DNA of 64,000 nucleotides from the NCBI GenBank assembly GCA_963842515.1, contig CAWJGO010000002.1, positions 868,001 through 932,000 of the forward strand, in the 5' to 3' direction. Positions 7,941 through 16,885 of the stretch are shown here, piece by piece (within the stretch, counting starts at the first letter, position 1; each line of letters starts with the position of its first letter). Source of the DNA: CADEED01 sp963842515. GTDB taxonomy: Bacteria > Pseudomonadota > Gammaproteobacteria > Steroidobacterales > Steroidobacteraceae. The notes under the pieces are model-generated. The model saw nothing but the letters and a program-made list of their open reading frames with translations, had not been told where the DNA came from and ran no database searches. The position numbers and the translations under genes are program-made.

Positions 7941-8903
7941 ATGAGCACTTCTCGTCACAGCCCTCTCGTCATCCTGGGATCCGGACCGGCCGGCTACTCC
8001 GCAGCCGTGTACGCGGCGCGCGCCAATCGCAAACCGGTGTTGATCACCGGCGTGGAGCAAGGCGGCCAGCTCATGACGACCACCGAAGTGGACAACTGGC
8101 CCGGCGACGCGCACGGCCTGCTGGGTCCCGCGCTCATGGAGCGCATGAAGGCGCATGCGGAGCGCTTCGCCACCGAAATCGTGAGCGACCACATTCACAC
8201 GGTCGATTTCTCCACGCGGCCGTTCACGCTGAACGGTGACTACGGCAGTTACACCTGCGACGCGTTGATCATCGCCACCGGCGCTTCCGCCAAATATCTG
8301 GGCATCCCGTCGGAGGATAAGTTCCGCGGCAAGGGCGTCTCGGCCTGTGCCACCTGCGACGGCTTTTTCTACAAAGGCCATCGCGTCGTGGTGATCGGCG
8401 GCGGCAATACCGCGGTCGAAGAAGCGCTCTATCTATCGAATCTGGCGAGCCACGTCACCGTGGTGCACCGGCGTGACAAATTCCGCGCCGAGAAGATCCT
8501 GCAGGACCGCCTGTTCGCGCTGGAAAAGGCCGGTAAGGTGCGCATCGCCTGGAATCACACGGTCGATGAAATCGTCGGCGACCAGGCCGGCGTGAACGGC
8601 GTGCACATCAAACCCACGGAGCACGGCGGCACGATCGAGACCCTCGACGTCACGGGCGCGTTCATCGCCATCGGCCACACGCCCAACACCGGCATCTTCG
8701 CCGGCCAGCTCGACATGCGCGATGGCTACATCACCATCAAGAGCGGCACCGAAGGCGGCGCGACTGCAACCAGCGTTCCTGGGGTATTTGCCGCGGGCGA
8801 TGTCGCCGATCACGTGTATCGTCAGGCCATCACTTCCGCCGGATCCGGCTGCATGGCTGCTCTCGATGCGGACAAATATCTCGACCAGCATCTGCGACAT
8901 TGA
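7941..8903 (+). CDS. trxB: thioredoxin-disulfide reductase
   Basis: FAD flavoenzyme that reduces thioredoxin with NADPH. It has 320 residues. The FAD site is ILGSGPAGYSAAVYAARANRKP near the N-terminus, followed by GGQLMTTTEVDNWPG. The redox-active disulfide is C136-A-T-C139 in SACATCDGFFYKG. The NADPH Rossmann motif is VVVIGGGNTAVEEALYL with VVHRRDKFRAEKIL, the H-R-R that selects the 2'-phosphate, and the C-terminal FAD motif is GVFAAGDVADHVYRQAITSAGSGCMAALDA. The ATG at 7941 gives the usual length. The next gene starts inside the last 38 bases of trxB in another frame. Divergent from ald. Confidence 0.97.
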   Translation: MSTSRHSPLVILGSGPAGYSAAVYAARANRKPVLITGVEQGGQLMTTTEVDNWPGDAHGLLGPALMERMKAHAERFATEIVSDHIHTVDFSTRPFTLNGDYGSYTCDALIIATGASAKYLGIPSEDKFRGKGVSACATCDGFFYKGHRVVVIGGGNTAVEEALYLSNLASHVTVVHRRDKFRAEKILQDRLFALEKAGKVRIAWNHTVDEIVGDQAGVNGVHIKPTEHGGTIETLDVTGAFIAIGHTPNTGIFAGQLDMRDGYITIKSGTEGGATATSVPGVFAAGDVADHVYRQAITSAGSGCMAALDADKYLDQHLRH

Positions 8904-10020
8904 TCCCGCCGCCTGGGATGCACTCGACGCCGGCGGGTCACCCTTCCTGCGCCACGCATTCCTCGCGGCGCTCGAGAACAGCGGCTGTGTCGGGGCCGGT
9001 ACTGGCTGGGATCCGGCGCCGGTCGCCGTCTACGACGAGCGCGGCCTCATGGCTGCCGCGCCTGCCTATGTGAAGGCGCATTCGTTCGGCGAATTCGTCT
9101 TCGATTTTTCGTGGGCACAGGCCTATGCCCAGCACGGAATCGCCTACTACCCCAAGCTCGTGATCGGTGTCCCCTTCACTCCTGCCACCGCCCCTCGCCT
9201 GCTCGTGCGCCCAGGTGTCGATGCCACGGCCGCACGGACCGCGCTCATCGATGCGATCCGCGCGTTCGCGGAGTCACGCGATTTTTCCTCGATCCATGGT
9301 CTGTTCGTCACGAACGACGATCGCCGCGCGCTCGTCGAGGCGGGCTGGATTCCGCGCTTCGACGTGCAGTTTCACTGGGCCAACCAGGGCTATCGCGATT
9401 TCGAGCATTACCTCGAGGGGTTCACGACCAAGTTCCGCAAGAACGTGCGCCGCGAGCGCCGCCGCGTGACCGAGGCCGGCCTGAGCTGCGAAACCTTGTT
9501 AGGGCCGCAACTCGCGCGGCGCGACATCGACGAAGTCTATGACCTGCATCGCGACACCTTTCTGCGCCATGGCCACGAGCCGTACCTGACGCGTGAATTT
9601 TTCCGGTCGTTGCCGGGCGCGATCGGCGAACATTTCATGATCAAGCGCGCACGAATCGGCGAGGAAACCGTGGCGGCGGCGGTCTTCTACTGGAGCGACG
9701 AAGCGCTGTACGGCCGCTACTGGGGCACCAAGGAGCAGTACCACAGCCTGCACTTCGAGCTGTGCTACCACCAGGGCATCGAATTCTGCATCGAACGCGG
9801 GATCTCGCGCTTTGAGCCCGGCACGCAGGGCGAGCACAAAGTGAGCCGCGGGTTCGTGCCCCAGCGCACTTGGTCGACGCACTGGATCGTCGATCCGCGT
9901 TTCCGGGCTGCCATTGGCGACTATCTGCGGCGCGAAGGCACGCACATGGAGGAATACGCGCGCGAAATCCAGAGGCATGTGCCGTATCGCGACGCGCGCC
10001 GTGAGGCCCGCGCCAAATGA
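8866..10020 (+). CDS. FemAB-like GNAT-fold acyltransferase family protein (PF04339 type)
   Basis: About 384 residues from the ATG at 8866, which overlaps the 3' end of trxB in another frame; the frame is open further upstream, but there it only shadows trxB. Features of the PF04339 peptidoglycan-biosynthesis-like/FemAB-related family: ICDIDPAAWDAL with SPFLRHAFLAALE, a VFDFSWAQAYAQHGIAYYPKL segment, NQGYRDFEHYLEGFTTKFRKNVRRERR, and the terminal AVFYWSDEALYGRYWG and FEPGTQGEHKVSRGF motifs. The substrate is not established for this family; related FemAB proteins transfer aminoacyl groups from aminoacyl-tRNA. The gene sits between trxB and aat, which itself uses aminoacyl-tRNA, and overlaps the aat start by four bases (ATGA), so it is co-translated with aat. 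It replaces cydDC in the E. coli arrangement. Confidence 0.85.
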   Translation: MRTNISTSICDIDPAAWDALDAGGSPFLRHAFLAALENSGCVGAGTGWDPAPVAVYDERGLMAAAPAYVKAHSFGEFVFDFSWAQAYAQHGIAYYPKLVIGVPFTPATAPRLLVRPGVDATAARTALIDAIRAFAESRDFSSIHGLFVTNDDRRALVEAGWIPRFDVQFHWANQGYRDFEHYLEGFTTKFRKNVRRERRRVTEAGLSCETLLGPQLARRDIDEVYDLHRDTFLRHGHEPYLTREFFRSLPGAIGEHFMIKRARIGEETVAAAVFYWSDEALYGRYWGTKEQYHSLHFELCYHQGIEFCIERGISRFEPGTQGEHKVSRGFVPQRTWSTHWIVDPRFRAAIGDYLRREGTHMEEYAREIQRHVPYRDARREARAK

Positions 10021-10715
10021 ACAAGAACATCACCTGGCTGACACCGGAAGGCGACCGCGAATGGTTCCCGCCTCTGGAGCAGGCGCTGGATGAGCCGGAA
10101 GGGTTGCTCGCCGCCGGCGGAGACCTGTCGGTGACCCGGCTGCTGGCCGCGTACCGGCGCGGCATTTTTCCCTGGTATTCGACCGGCCAACCCGTGTTGT
10201 GGTGGTCGCCTGATCCGCGTGAGGTGCTGCTGCCTGGCGAGTTCCGTCGCTCGCGAAGCCTCGCCAAAACGCTGCGAAATCGTGGCTTTGAAGTGACTTT
10301 CGATCGCGACTTCACCGCCGTGGTGGATGCCTGCGCGGCGCGGCGCGAACATTCCGCCGGTACGTGGATCACTCCCGAGATGCATGCCGCTTACTGCGAG
10401 CTGCACGCGCGTGGCCGAGCCCACAGTGTCGAAGTGCGTCTCGACGGAGCCTTGGTCGGGGGGTTGTATGGCGTGCTCATGGGCAGAGTGTTTTTCGGCG
10501 AATCGATGTTCAGCCGGGAGCGCGACGCATCCAAAGCGGCGCTCGCCCGCCTCGTGGAGCGCGCACTTGTGGCGGGGCTCCAACTCATCGATTGCCAGCT
10601 ACCTACACCGCATTTGCGGTCCCTGGGCAGCAAGCCCATGCCCCGCTCCGAATTCAGTGCGCTGGTGGCTCGATACACTGCCGGGGACGACATTGCGATG
10701 TTTCGCGATTCCTGA
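10017..10715 (+). CDS. aat: leucyl/phenylalanyl-tRNA--protein transferase
   Basis: Adds Leu or Phe from aminoacyl-tRNA to N-terminal Arg/Lys of proteins, making substrates for ClpS/ClpAP, both encoded just beyond infA. The 232 residues include FPPLEQALDEPEGLLAAGGDLS, RLLAAYRRGIFPWYSTGQPVLWWSPDPR, the conserved TWITPEMHAAYCELHARGRAHSVEV, and GLYGVLMGRVFFGESMFSRERDASKAAL, with the C-terminal LIDCQLPTPHLRSLGSKPMPRSEF. All are family hallmarks. The start at 10017 overlaps the preceding stop (ATGA). The N-degron writer, adaptor and unfoldase thus lie within 4 kb. Confidence 0.97.
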   Translation: MNKNITWLTPEGDREWFPPLEQALDEPEGLLAAGGDLSVTRLLAAYRRGIFPWYSTGQPVLWWSPDPREVLLPGEFRRSRSLAKTLRNRGFEVTFDRDFTAVVDACAARREHSAGTWITPEMHAAYCELHARGRAHSVEVRLDGALVGGLYGVLMGRVFFGESMFSRERDASKAALARLVERALVAGLQLIDCQLPTPHLRSLGSKPMPRSEFSALVARYTAGDDIAMFRDS

Positions 10716-10780
10716 AATTTGCTCGCGATAGGCGCTTTTCTGGCAGAATTCGCCGCCTTCTCGGGTGCCACAGGTAACGG

Positions 10781-10999
10781 ATGTCGAAAGAAGATGCGAT
10801 TCAGATGGAAGGCGAAGTCGTCGAGACTCTGCCTAACACTACTTTCCGCGTGAAGCTGAAGACTGGTCACGTCGTGACCGCTCATATTTCAGGAAAGATG
10901 CGCAAGAACTACATCCGCATTCTCACCGGCGACCAGGTCACCGTGGAGATGACGCCGTACGATTTGTCCAAGGGGCGAATCGTCTACCGCGGCAGGTAA
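10781..10999 (+). CDS. infA: translation initiation factor IF-1
   Basis: 72-residue OB-fold protein that binds the ribosomal A site on the 30S subunit during initiation. The sequence MSKEDAIQMEGEVVETLPNT, then TTFRVKLKTGHVVTAHISGK, RILTGDQVTVEMTPYDLSKG and a final RIVYRGR is near-canonical. A 65-bp gap separates it from aat, room for its own promoter. The spot between infA and clpA that holds a serine tRNA in E. coli contains only hairpins here. Confidence 0.98.
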   Translation: MSKEDAIQMEGEVVETLPNTTFRVKLKTGHVVTAHISGKMRKNYIRILTGDQVTVEMTPYDLSKGRIVYRGR

Positions 11000-11003
11000 C
11001 CAT

Positions 11004-11022
11004 CGACGGGTGATTCCCGTCG
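11004..11022. terminator. hairpin between the convergent infA and clpA genes, possible bidirectional terminator
   Basis: A 7-bp perfect stem (CGACGGG / CCCGTCG) with a 5-nt loop begins 4 bases after the infA stop. There is no T-run on either side, so if it terminates it does so weakly or with Rho. A second imperfect pairing (GACGCC at 11043 with GGCGTC at 11065) follows before the clpA stop. Confidence 0.4.
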
Positions 11023-11084
11023 CATCCCTCCACACACTGACTGACGCCGCCGCATCGGGCGATTGGCGTCGTGGGCGGGCAACC

Positions 11085-13364
11085 CTATTGCAAGGTGGCT
11101 GGGAGTGCGGGCGTCTCGGCGGGGATCGTCGTGAGCTTGAGATCCTTGCCGTCGGCGCTGACGCCGATCTTGACGGTGCCGCCCGCGGCAAGCTGCCCGA
11201 ACAGCAGCTCTTCGGCGAGTGGCCGCTTGATCTGTTCCTGCATGAGCCGCGCCATGGGGCGCGCGCCCATCTTCGGGTCGTAGCCCTTCTGCGCCAACCA
11301 GCGGCGCGCGTCATCGTCGAGCATGATGCTCACGCCCTTCTTCTCGAGCTGCGCTTCGATCTCGAGCAGCAATTTGTCGACCACCCGTTCGATGACCGGC
11401 ATGTCGAGCGGCGCGAACTGGATGATGGCGTCGATACGGTTGCGGAATTCAGGTGAGAACAAGCGCTTGATGGCCTCGGCACCATCGGTGGCGTTGTCCG
11501 AGTGCACGAAGCCGATCGAAGAGCGGCTCATCTCGAATGCGCCGGCGTTGGTCGTCATCACGATGATCACGTGACGGAAGTCGGCCTTGCGACCGTTGTT
11601 GTCGGTGAGCGTGCCGTGATCCATGACCTGCAGCAGCAGGTTGAAGACATCGGGATGCGCCTTCTCCACTTCGTCCAGCAACAGCACGCAGTGAGGATGT
11701 TTGGCGATGGCTTCGGTGAGCAGCCCGCCCTGGTCGAACCCCACGTATCCCGGCGGTGCGCCGATGAGCCGCGACACCGTGTGGCGCTCCATGTATTCGG
11801 ACATGTCGAAGCGGATGAACTCGATGCCCATGGCGAGCGCGAGCTGGCGCGTGACCTCGGTCTTGCCGACACCGGTCGGGCCCGCGAACAGGAAACTGCC
11901 GACGGGCTTGCGCTGATCTCCCAGACCTGAGCGCGCCATCTTGATGGCGGCGGCCAGCGAGTCGATGGCCTTGTCCTGGCCGTAGATGACGAGCTTCAAG
12001 TTGCGTTCGAGATTGCGCAGCACCTCCTTGTCGGTGGTCGACACATTCTTGGCAGGAATGCGCGCCATGCGCGCCACCACGTCTTCGATGTGCTTCACCT
12101 CGACCTGGGGTTCGCGCTCATTGACCGGCTTCAAGCGCAGGCGCGCCCCGGCTTCATCGACGACATCGATGGCCTTGTCGGGCATGTGCCGTTCGTTGAT
12201 GTGGCGCGCGGCAAGCTCGGCCGCGGCGCGGATCGCCTCGGTCGAATAGGTGATGCCGTGATGCTGCTCGAAGCGCGGCTTGAGGCCCATGAGTATGTCT
12301 ATCGTCTCCGACACCGACGGCTCGACCACGTCGATCTTCTGGAAGCGGCGCGCGAGCGCGTGATCCTTCTCGAAGATGCCGCGATATTCCTGGTAAGTGG
12401 TCGACCCGATGCAACGCAACTCGCCATTGGTGAGCACCGGCTTGATGAGATTGGAGGCGTCCATGACACCGCCCGAGGCGGCGCCGGCACCGATCACGGT
12501 GTGGATCTCGTCGATGAAAAGGATGGCGCCCGGCTGCTTCTTGAGCTCGCCGATCACGCTCTTGAGGCGCTTCTCGAAATCGCCGCGATACTTCGTGCCG
12601 GCGATCAACGACCCCATGTCGAGTGAGTAGATAGTGCAGTCCGACAGCACGTCGGGCACCTTGCCCTCGACGATCATGCGCGCCAGGCCCTCGGCAATGG
12701 CGGTCTTGCCGACGCCGGCCTCGCCCACGTACAGCGGGTTGTTCTTGCGGCGGCGGCACAGGATCTCGATGGTGCGCTCGACTTCGAGCGTGCGGCCGAT
12801 CAGCGGGTCGATCTTGCCGTCCTGCGCCAGCTGGTTGAGATTGCTGGTGTACTTGTCGAGAGCGCTGCCGCCTTCGCCGTCGCGGTCACCGCCCTCTGCG
12901 CCGGGCTCGTCTTTCGAGGTCTTTTCCTCGGCGATCTTCGACAGCCCATGCGAGACGAAATTGACGACGTCGAGGCGCGTGACCTCGGCGCGGTTCAGCA
13001 GATGGACGGCATGGCTCTGCTTCTCGCTGAAGATGGCGATGAGCACATTGGCGACGCCGACTTCTTTCTTGCCCGAGGACTGCACGTGAAAGACGGCGCG
13101 CTGCAGGACACGCTGGAAGCCGAGCGTGGGCTGCACCTCGCGGTCTTCGTCATTGGGCAGGCGCGGGGTGGTGCGATCGAGGTGCTCGTTGAGCGAGTCC
13201 TTGAGGCGGCTCAAATCCGCGCCGCAGGCGCGCAGGATTTCGCGCACCTTGGGGGTGTCGAGAATCGACAACAGGAGATGCTCAACCGTGAGAAATTCAT
13301 GGCGAGCTTCACGCGCCTTGGCGAAGGCGTCGTTCAGACAGAACTCGAGCTCTTGCGATAACAC
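11085..13364 (-). CDS. clpA: ATP-dependent Clp protease ATP-binding subunit ClpA
   Basis: Hexameric AAA+ unfoldase that feeds ClpP. 759 residues: Clp N-domain (MLSQELEFCLNDAFAKAREARHEF..., residues 1-145) for ClpS docking; D1 with Walker A GEAGVGKT and Walker B ILFIDEIHTVIGAG; D2 with Walker A GPTGVGKT and Walker B VLLLDEVEKAHPD; the ClpP-contact loop with the IGF tripeptide (SRSSIGFVHSD); and sensor 2 in GYDPKMGARPMARLMQ. This architecture, including the E. coli-like short linker between D1 and D2 and the absence of a ClpB middle domain, makes it ClpA. It follows clpS by 25 bp on the same strand. Confidence 0.97.
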   Translation of the reverse strand: MLSQELEFCLNDAFAKAREARHEFLTVEHLLLSILDTPKVREILRACGADLSRLKDSLNEHLDRTTPRLPNDEDREVQPTLGFQRVLQRAVFHVQSSGKKEVGVANVLIAIFSEKQSHAVHLLNRAEVTRLDVVNFVSHGLSKIAEEKTSKDEPGAEGGDRDGEGGSALDKYTSNLNQLAQDGKIDPLIGRTLEVERTIEILCRRRKNNPLYVGEAGVGKTAIAEGLARMIVEGKVPDVLSDCTIYSLDMGSLIAGTKYRGDFEKRLKSVIGELKKQPGAILFIDEIHTVIGAGAASGGVMDASNLIKPVLTNGELRCIGSTTYQEYRGIFEKDHALARRFQKIDVVEPSVSETIDILMGLKPRFEQHHGITYSTEAIRAAAELAARHINERHMPDKAIDVVDEAGARLRLKPVNEREPQVEVKHIEDVVARMARIPAKNVSTTDKEVLRNLERNLKLVIYGQDKAIDSLAAAIKMARSGLGDQRKPVGSFLFAGPTGVGKTEVTRQLALAMGIEFIRFDMSEYMERHTVSRLIGAPPGYVGFDQGGLLTEAIAKHPHCVLLLDEVEKAHPDVFNLLLQVMDHGTLTDNNGRKADFRHVIIVMTTNAGAFEMSRSSIGFVHSDNATDGAEAIKRLFSPEFRNRIDAIIQFAPLDMPVIERVVDKLLLEIEAQLEKKGVSIMLDDDARRWLAQKGYDPKMGARPMARLMQEQIKRPLAEELLFGQLAAGGTVKIGVSADGKDLKLTTIPAETPALPATLQ

Positions 13365-13389
13365 CTTTGCAACACCTCGACCGTTGAAA

Positions 13390-13719
13390 CTATGCCTCTT
13401 CGAGCGTGCACATCAGTGGATGATGATGGTCACGAGCGTAGGAGGTCACCAGGGCCACTTTGGTTTCCGCTATTTCATATGTGAACACACCACAGATGCC
13501 TTTGCCCTGGGTATGCACTTCGAGCATGACGCGCGTCGCGGTCGTCCGGTCCATTCGGAAGAACTTCTCGAGGACATCGACGACGAACTCCATGGGCGTG
13601 TAATCGTCGTTCAGCAGCACCACCTGATATAAGGGCGGCTGCTTGGTTTTGGGCTCGGCTTCTTCGACTGCGAGGCCCGCGCCGCCGTGATCGGGGCGTT
13701 CGGATTCGGAAATGGGCAT
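13390..13719 (-). CDS. clpS: ATP-dependent Clp protease adaptor ClpS
   Basis: N-degron adaptor that delivers proteins with N-terminal Leu, Phe, Trp or Tyr to ClpAP. 109 residues: a flexible N-terminal tail (1-30), then the conserved YQVVLLNDDYTPMEFVVDVL core whose Asn-Asp pair binds the N-terminal amine, followed by MLEVHTQGKGICGVFTYEIAETK, with the His of the pocket, and a C-terminal end. It starts the clpS-clpA pair and is divergent from gspC. A TTGTGT-17-TATAAA promoter candidate ends only a few bases before the ATG, so the transcript might be nearly leaderless; AAGAG just before the ATG could serve as a ribosome site if transcription starts further up. Confidence 0.96.
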   Translation of the reverse strand: MPISESERPDHGGAGLAVEEAEPKTKQPPLYQVVLLNDDYTPMEFVVDVLEKFFRMDRTTATRVMLEVHTQGKGICGVFTYEIAETKVALVTSYARDHHHPLMCTLEEA

Positions 13720-13727
13720 TGGCGCTC

Positions 13728-13756
13728 TTTATAGGGGTCGTCGATTGGCAACACAA
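13728..13756 (-). promoter_or_regulatory. candidate sigma70 promoter for clpS-clpA
   Basis: On the minus strand a TTGTGT -35-like box and a TATAAA -10 box are separated by 17 bases. Start of transcription would fall about 2 bases from the clpS ATG. The -10 box is good, the -35 box moderate. Confidence 0.35.
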
Positions 13757-13830
13757 GGGCGCTTCCGACACCGTCGGTTTGCCAAGACAAAACAAGCGCT
13801 TGAGGCTGCTGTAGAGCGAAACGTATCATC

Positions 13831-14802
13831 ATGGAAATGACGGCAAACTTCTGGAATCCGGGCGCAAACGGCGGGGGTCGCTTGCGCGAGACCCTGCGCA
13901 CACGCGCTCCTCTGGTGGTCACCATCATTCTTGCGCTCGCGCTTGCCGCCCAGCTCGCGTTCATCCTGGTGATCATGACCAGCCGCAGCCGCCAGGCCGG
14001 GCCGCCGCCGCCGCCCGCCCTTCCCCCCGCGGCGCAGCTCGACATTGGCACCCTGGTCAATGCACACCTGTTTGGAAACGCCGCGGCGCCGGCGAGCGGC
14101 GATGCCGCGAACGCGCCGCCGTCGAGCATGCCGCTGGTGCTTGCCGGACTCCTCGCATCCGAGGACCCGAAGACGGGGATGGCAATCATTGGAGAGAGCG
14201 CCCAGGCGGCAAAGGTTGTCGCCGTGGGGCAGCAGGTGCCCGGTGGTGCGCAGTTGCACTCTGTTTACAGCGATCGGGCCATCATCGACCGGTCCGGTGC
14301 GCTGGAATCCGTGTTTCTACCGCGCCGTGGCAGTGGTGCGGCCGGCGCTCCGGCTCCGCCGCCCATGCCGGTGGCCGCGGTCGACAACAACGAAGCGATG
14401 GTCGACCGCATGCGCAGACTGGTCAGCGACGACCCGGGGCTCATTGGCCAGGTCATGCGTCCCCAGCCCGTATTCGCCAGCGGCAAGATGAAAGGATTCC
14501 GTGTCTATCCCGGCGCCAATCGCCAGGCTTTCGCGCGCCTGGGCCTGCGCGCCGGTGACATGGTCACCGCCATCAATGGGACCCCGCTCGATGACAAGGA
14601 TCGCGCGCAGGAGATTTTCAACACGCTCAGCTCCTCGACAGACGCCCGCGTTACCGTGACAAGGAACGGCCGGCAGCAGGACCTGGTACTCAACATCGCG
14701 CAGCTGAGCGCCGAAGCCGAACAGCTCGGCAGCGGCGTCGATGGCAACATTCCGGTCGAGCAGACCCCGGCCGAGCCGGTGCCGGCGCCCGGGAACGAAT
14801 AA
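13831..14802 (+). CDS. gspC: type II secretion system inner-membrane protein GspC
   Basis: Links the inner-membrane platform to the GspD secretin. 323 residues: cytoplasmic N-terminus, one membrane helix (APLVVTIILALALAAQLAFILVIM, about 26-50), a proline-rich linker, the HR domain (LDIGTLVNAHLFGNA, then MPLVLAGLLASEDPKTGMAIIGE and a VPGGAQLHSVYSDRAIIDRSG turn), and a C-terminal PDZ domain (FRVYPGANRQAFARLGLRAGDM). The tail is a low-complexity Pro/Glu stretch. Start ATG at 13831; a second ATG at 13837 is possible. It heads gspC-gspD-gspE-gspF and is divergent from clpS. Confidence 0.93.
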   Translation: MEMTANFWNPGANGGGRLRETLRTRAPLVVTIILALALAAQLAFILVIMTSRSRQAGPPPPPALPPAAQLDIGTLVNAHLFGNAAAPASGDAANAPPSSMPLVLAGLLASEDPKTGMAIIGESAQAAKVVAVGQQVPGGAQLHSVYSDRAIIDRSGALESVFLPRRGSGAAGAPAPPPMPVAAVDNNEAMVDRMRRLVSDDPGLIGQVMRPQPVFASGKMKGFRVYPGANRQAFARLGLRAGDMVTAINGTPLDDKDRAQEIFNTLSSSTDARVTVTRNGRQQDLVLNIAQLSAEAEQLGSGVDGNIPVEQTPAEPVPAPGNE

Positions 14803-14818
14803 CAAGGTACTCATCTCA

Positions 14819-16885
14819 ATGACCAGAAACCCCTTCCGTGTGAGTTTGTTCGTCGCCCTGTTTGCCTTTACCGCCACCGGCCTCGTGGGCGCGCAAAACA
14901 TCGCCACCAACGGACAGCGCATCACGCCTAACTTCAAGGACGCCGAGATCGGCGTGGTCATCGAAGCGGTCGCAGCGGCCACCGGCAAAACCATCATTCC
15001 CGACCCGCGCGTGCGGGCGCAGGTGACGATGCTGTCGCAGACGGCGATGACGCCCGATGCCTTCTACGAAGCCTTCCTGGCGCTGCTGCAGGTACACCAG
15101 TTCATCGCCGTCGAGTCGGGCGGCATCATCAAGATCCTGCCGGATGCGAACGCGCGCCAGGTGCCGAATATCGATCTTCCGGATCGGGTCAGGGGCAGCT
15201 CCGACCAGCTCGTCACGCAGATCATCGCCGTGAAGAACGTCAACGCGGCGCAACTCGTGCCGGTGCTGCGGCCCTTGCAGCCGCAGTCGGCGCATCTGGC
15301 CGCCTACCCCGGCGGCAACATCCTCATCATTTCGGATCGCGCCTCCAACGTCGACCGCATCATGCGCATCATCCAGCGCATCGATCAGCAGGGCGACAAC
15401 GACGTCGACATCATCAACCTGCAGCACGCCTCGTCCAGCGAAGTGGTGCGCGTGGTGAACACTTTCTTTGCGCAACAGTCGGCCGCCGAGGGCGGTGGCG
15501 CATCGCCGTCGCGCGTGATCGCCGACGACCGCTCGAACAGCGTGCTGGTTGGCGGCGAGAAATCGCTGCGCCTGCGCATCAAGGCGCTGATCGCGCATCT
15601 GGATACGCCGCTCGAAAACGGTGGCGACACACAGGTGCGTTACCTGCTATTCGCCGACGCGGAAAAGATCGCCACGAAGCTGAAGGAGCAGATCGCCGCG
15701 ACCGTTGCCATCTCCGGCGGACCGCCGGCGGCCGGCGGTGCCGCAGGCAGCAGCGTCGCCGCCAGCGCCGATCGATCGACCACCATCTGGGCCGAGCCCG
15801 AGACCAATGCGCTGGTCATCACGGCACCGCAAAAAGTCATGCGCTCGCTCATGAGCGTGGTCGACAAACTCGATATCCGCCGCATGCAGGTGCTCGTCGA
15901 AGCCATCATCGTCGATGTCCGCGTGGACAAGAACGCCGAGCTCGGCGTGAACTGGGCGGTGTGGTCGGACGACAGCGACACGCGCATTCCGGTCGGCGGC
16001 TTCATCCAGCCGGTGGGCGACGTCAATCTCTTGGAGCTCGCGGCCGGTATCGATAACCCGGCGAATGCTCCTTCTGCCTTGCAGACCGGCACGACCTTCG
16101 GCATCGGGCGCATCGCCTCCAGCGGCGTGAACTTCGCCGCCATGCTGCGGGCGATCCAGGGCGATTCCAACACCAATGTCATCGCGACTCCGTCGGCGGT
16201 GACCATGGACAACCAGGAAGCCGAGCTCAAGGTAGCGCAGGAAGTACCGTTCACCACCGGCTCGTTCACCAATACCGGCAATACCGATGGCGGCACGGTC
16301 AACCCGTTCACGACCATTCAGCGCCAGGAAGTGGGCACGATCCTGAAGATCACGCCGCAGGTAGCCGGCTCACTGGTGCAACTCAAGATCGAGCTGGAGA
16401 GCTCCGAGCTCGCCGGCACCACCGGCGACGCGGATAGTCTGATCACCAACAAGCGCACGGTGAATACCAATGTGCTCATCGAAGACGGCGGCATCGTCGT
16501 GCTCGGCGGCCTGATCCGCGATGCCGATACGCGCGGTGAACAGCGTGTGCCTTACCTCGGCCGCATCCCGATCCTGGGCGAGCTGTTCAGGACAAGGAAC
16601 CGCAAGCGCGAGAAAGCCAATCTCATGGTTTTCATCCGCCCTAAGATTCTGAGCGACGGCGTGCAGACCGCCTATGAGACCGGTGCCAAATACAACTACC
16701 TCCGCGACCTGCAGCAGAAGTCGTTCGGTCGCGGCGAAATCCTGCCGCTGCTTCCTTTCAGCACGAATCCGGTGCTGCCGCCGATCCCCACGCCGCTGCC
16801 GCCGAAAGACGCGCCAGTGACGCCGCCGTCTTCGGCGTCTGAAGCAGAAGCGGAAGCGGAAGCGGCGACGCCTCCCAAGCCATGA
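14819..16885 (+). CDS. gspD: type II secretion system secretin GspD
   Basis: Outer-membrane secretin. I chose the ATG at 14819 because it has an AAGG ribosome site nine bases upstream and is followed by a signal peptide (MTRNPFRVSLFVALFAFTAT, cleaved near VGAQ). The longer frame only overlaps gspC. 688 residues: N0 (ITPNFKDAEIGVVIEAVAAATGK), N1-N3 KH-like repeats (LRPLQPQSAHLAAYPGGNIL, VVNTFFAQQ and INLQHASSSEVV), then the secretin domain with VEAIIVDVRVDKNAELGVNW, VPFTTGSFT and the gate/closing motif LKITPQVAGSLVQLKIELESS and NVLIEDGGIVVLGGLIRD. It ends in a proline- and glutamate-rich tail (residues 650-688) instead of a clear pilotin S-domain. It overlaps gspE (ATGA). Confidence 0.95.
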   Translation: MTRNPFRVSLFVALFAFTATGLVGAQNIATNGQRITPNFKDAEIGVVIEAVAAATGKTIIPDPRVRAQVTMLSQTAMTPDAFYEAFLALLQVHQFIAVESGGIIKILPDANARQVPNIDLPDRVRGSSDQLVTQIIAVKNVNAAQLVPVLRPLQPQSAHLAAYPGGNILIISDRASNVDRIMRIIQRIDQQGDNDVDIINLQHASSSEVVRVVNTFFAQQSAAEGGGASPSRVIADDRSNSVLVGGEKSLRLRIKALIAHLDTPLENGGDTQVRYLLFADAEKIATKLKEQIAATVAISGGPPAAGGAAGSSVAASADRSTTIWAEPETNALVITAPQKVMRSLMSVVDKLDIRRMQVLVEAIIVDVRVDKNAELGVNWAVWSDDSDTRIPVGGFIQPVGDVNLLELAAGIDNPANAPSALQTGTTFGIGRIASSGVNFAAMLRAIQGDSNTNVIATPSAVTMDNQEAELKVAQEVPFTTGSFTNTGNTDGGTVNPFTTIQRQEVGTILKITPQVAGSLVQLKIELESSELAGTTGDADSLITNKRTVNTNVLIEDGGIVVLGGLIRDADTRGEQRVPYLGRIPILGELFRTRNRKREKANLMVFIRPKILSDGVQTAYETGAKYNYLRDLQQKSFGRGEILPLLPFSTNPVLPPIPTPLPPKDAPVTPPSSASEAEAEAEAATPPKP

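Noticed and set aside
11000..11084. tRNA gene between infA and clpA, as in E. coli
   Set aside because: Only simple hairpins are present; no T-loop sequence or acceptor stem can be formed.
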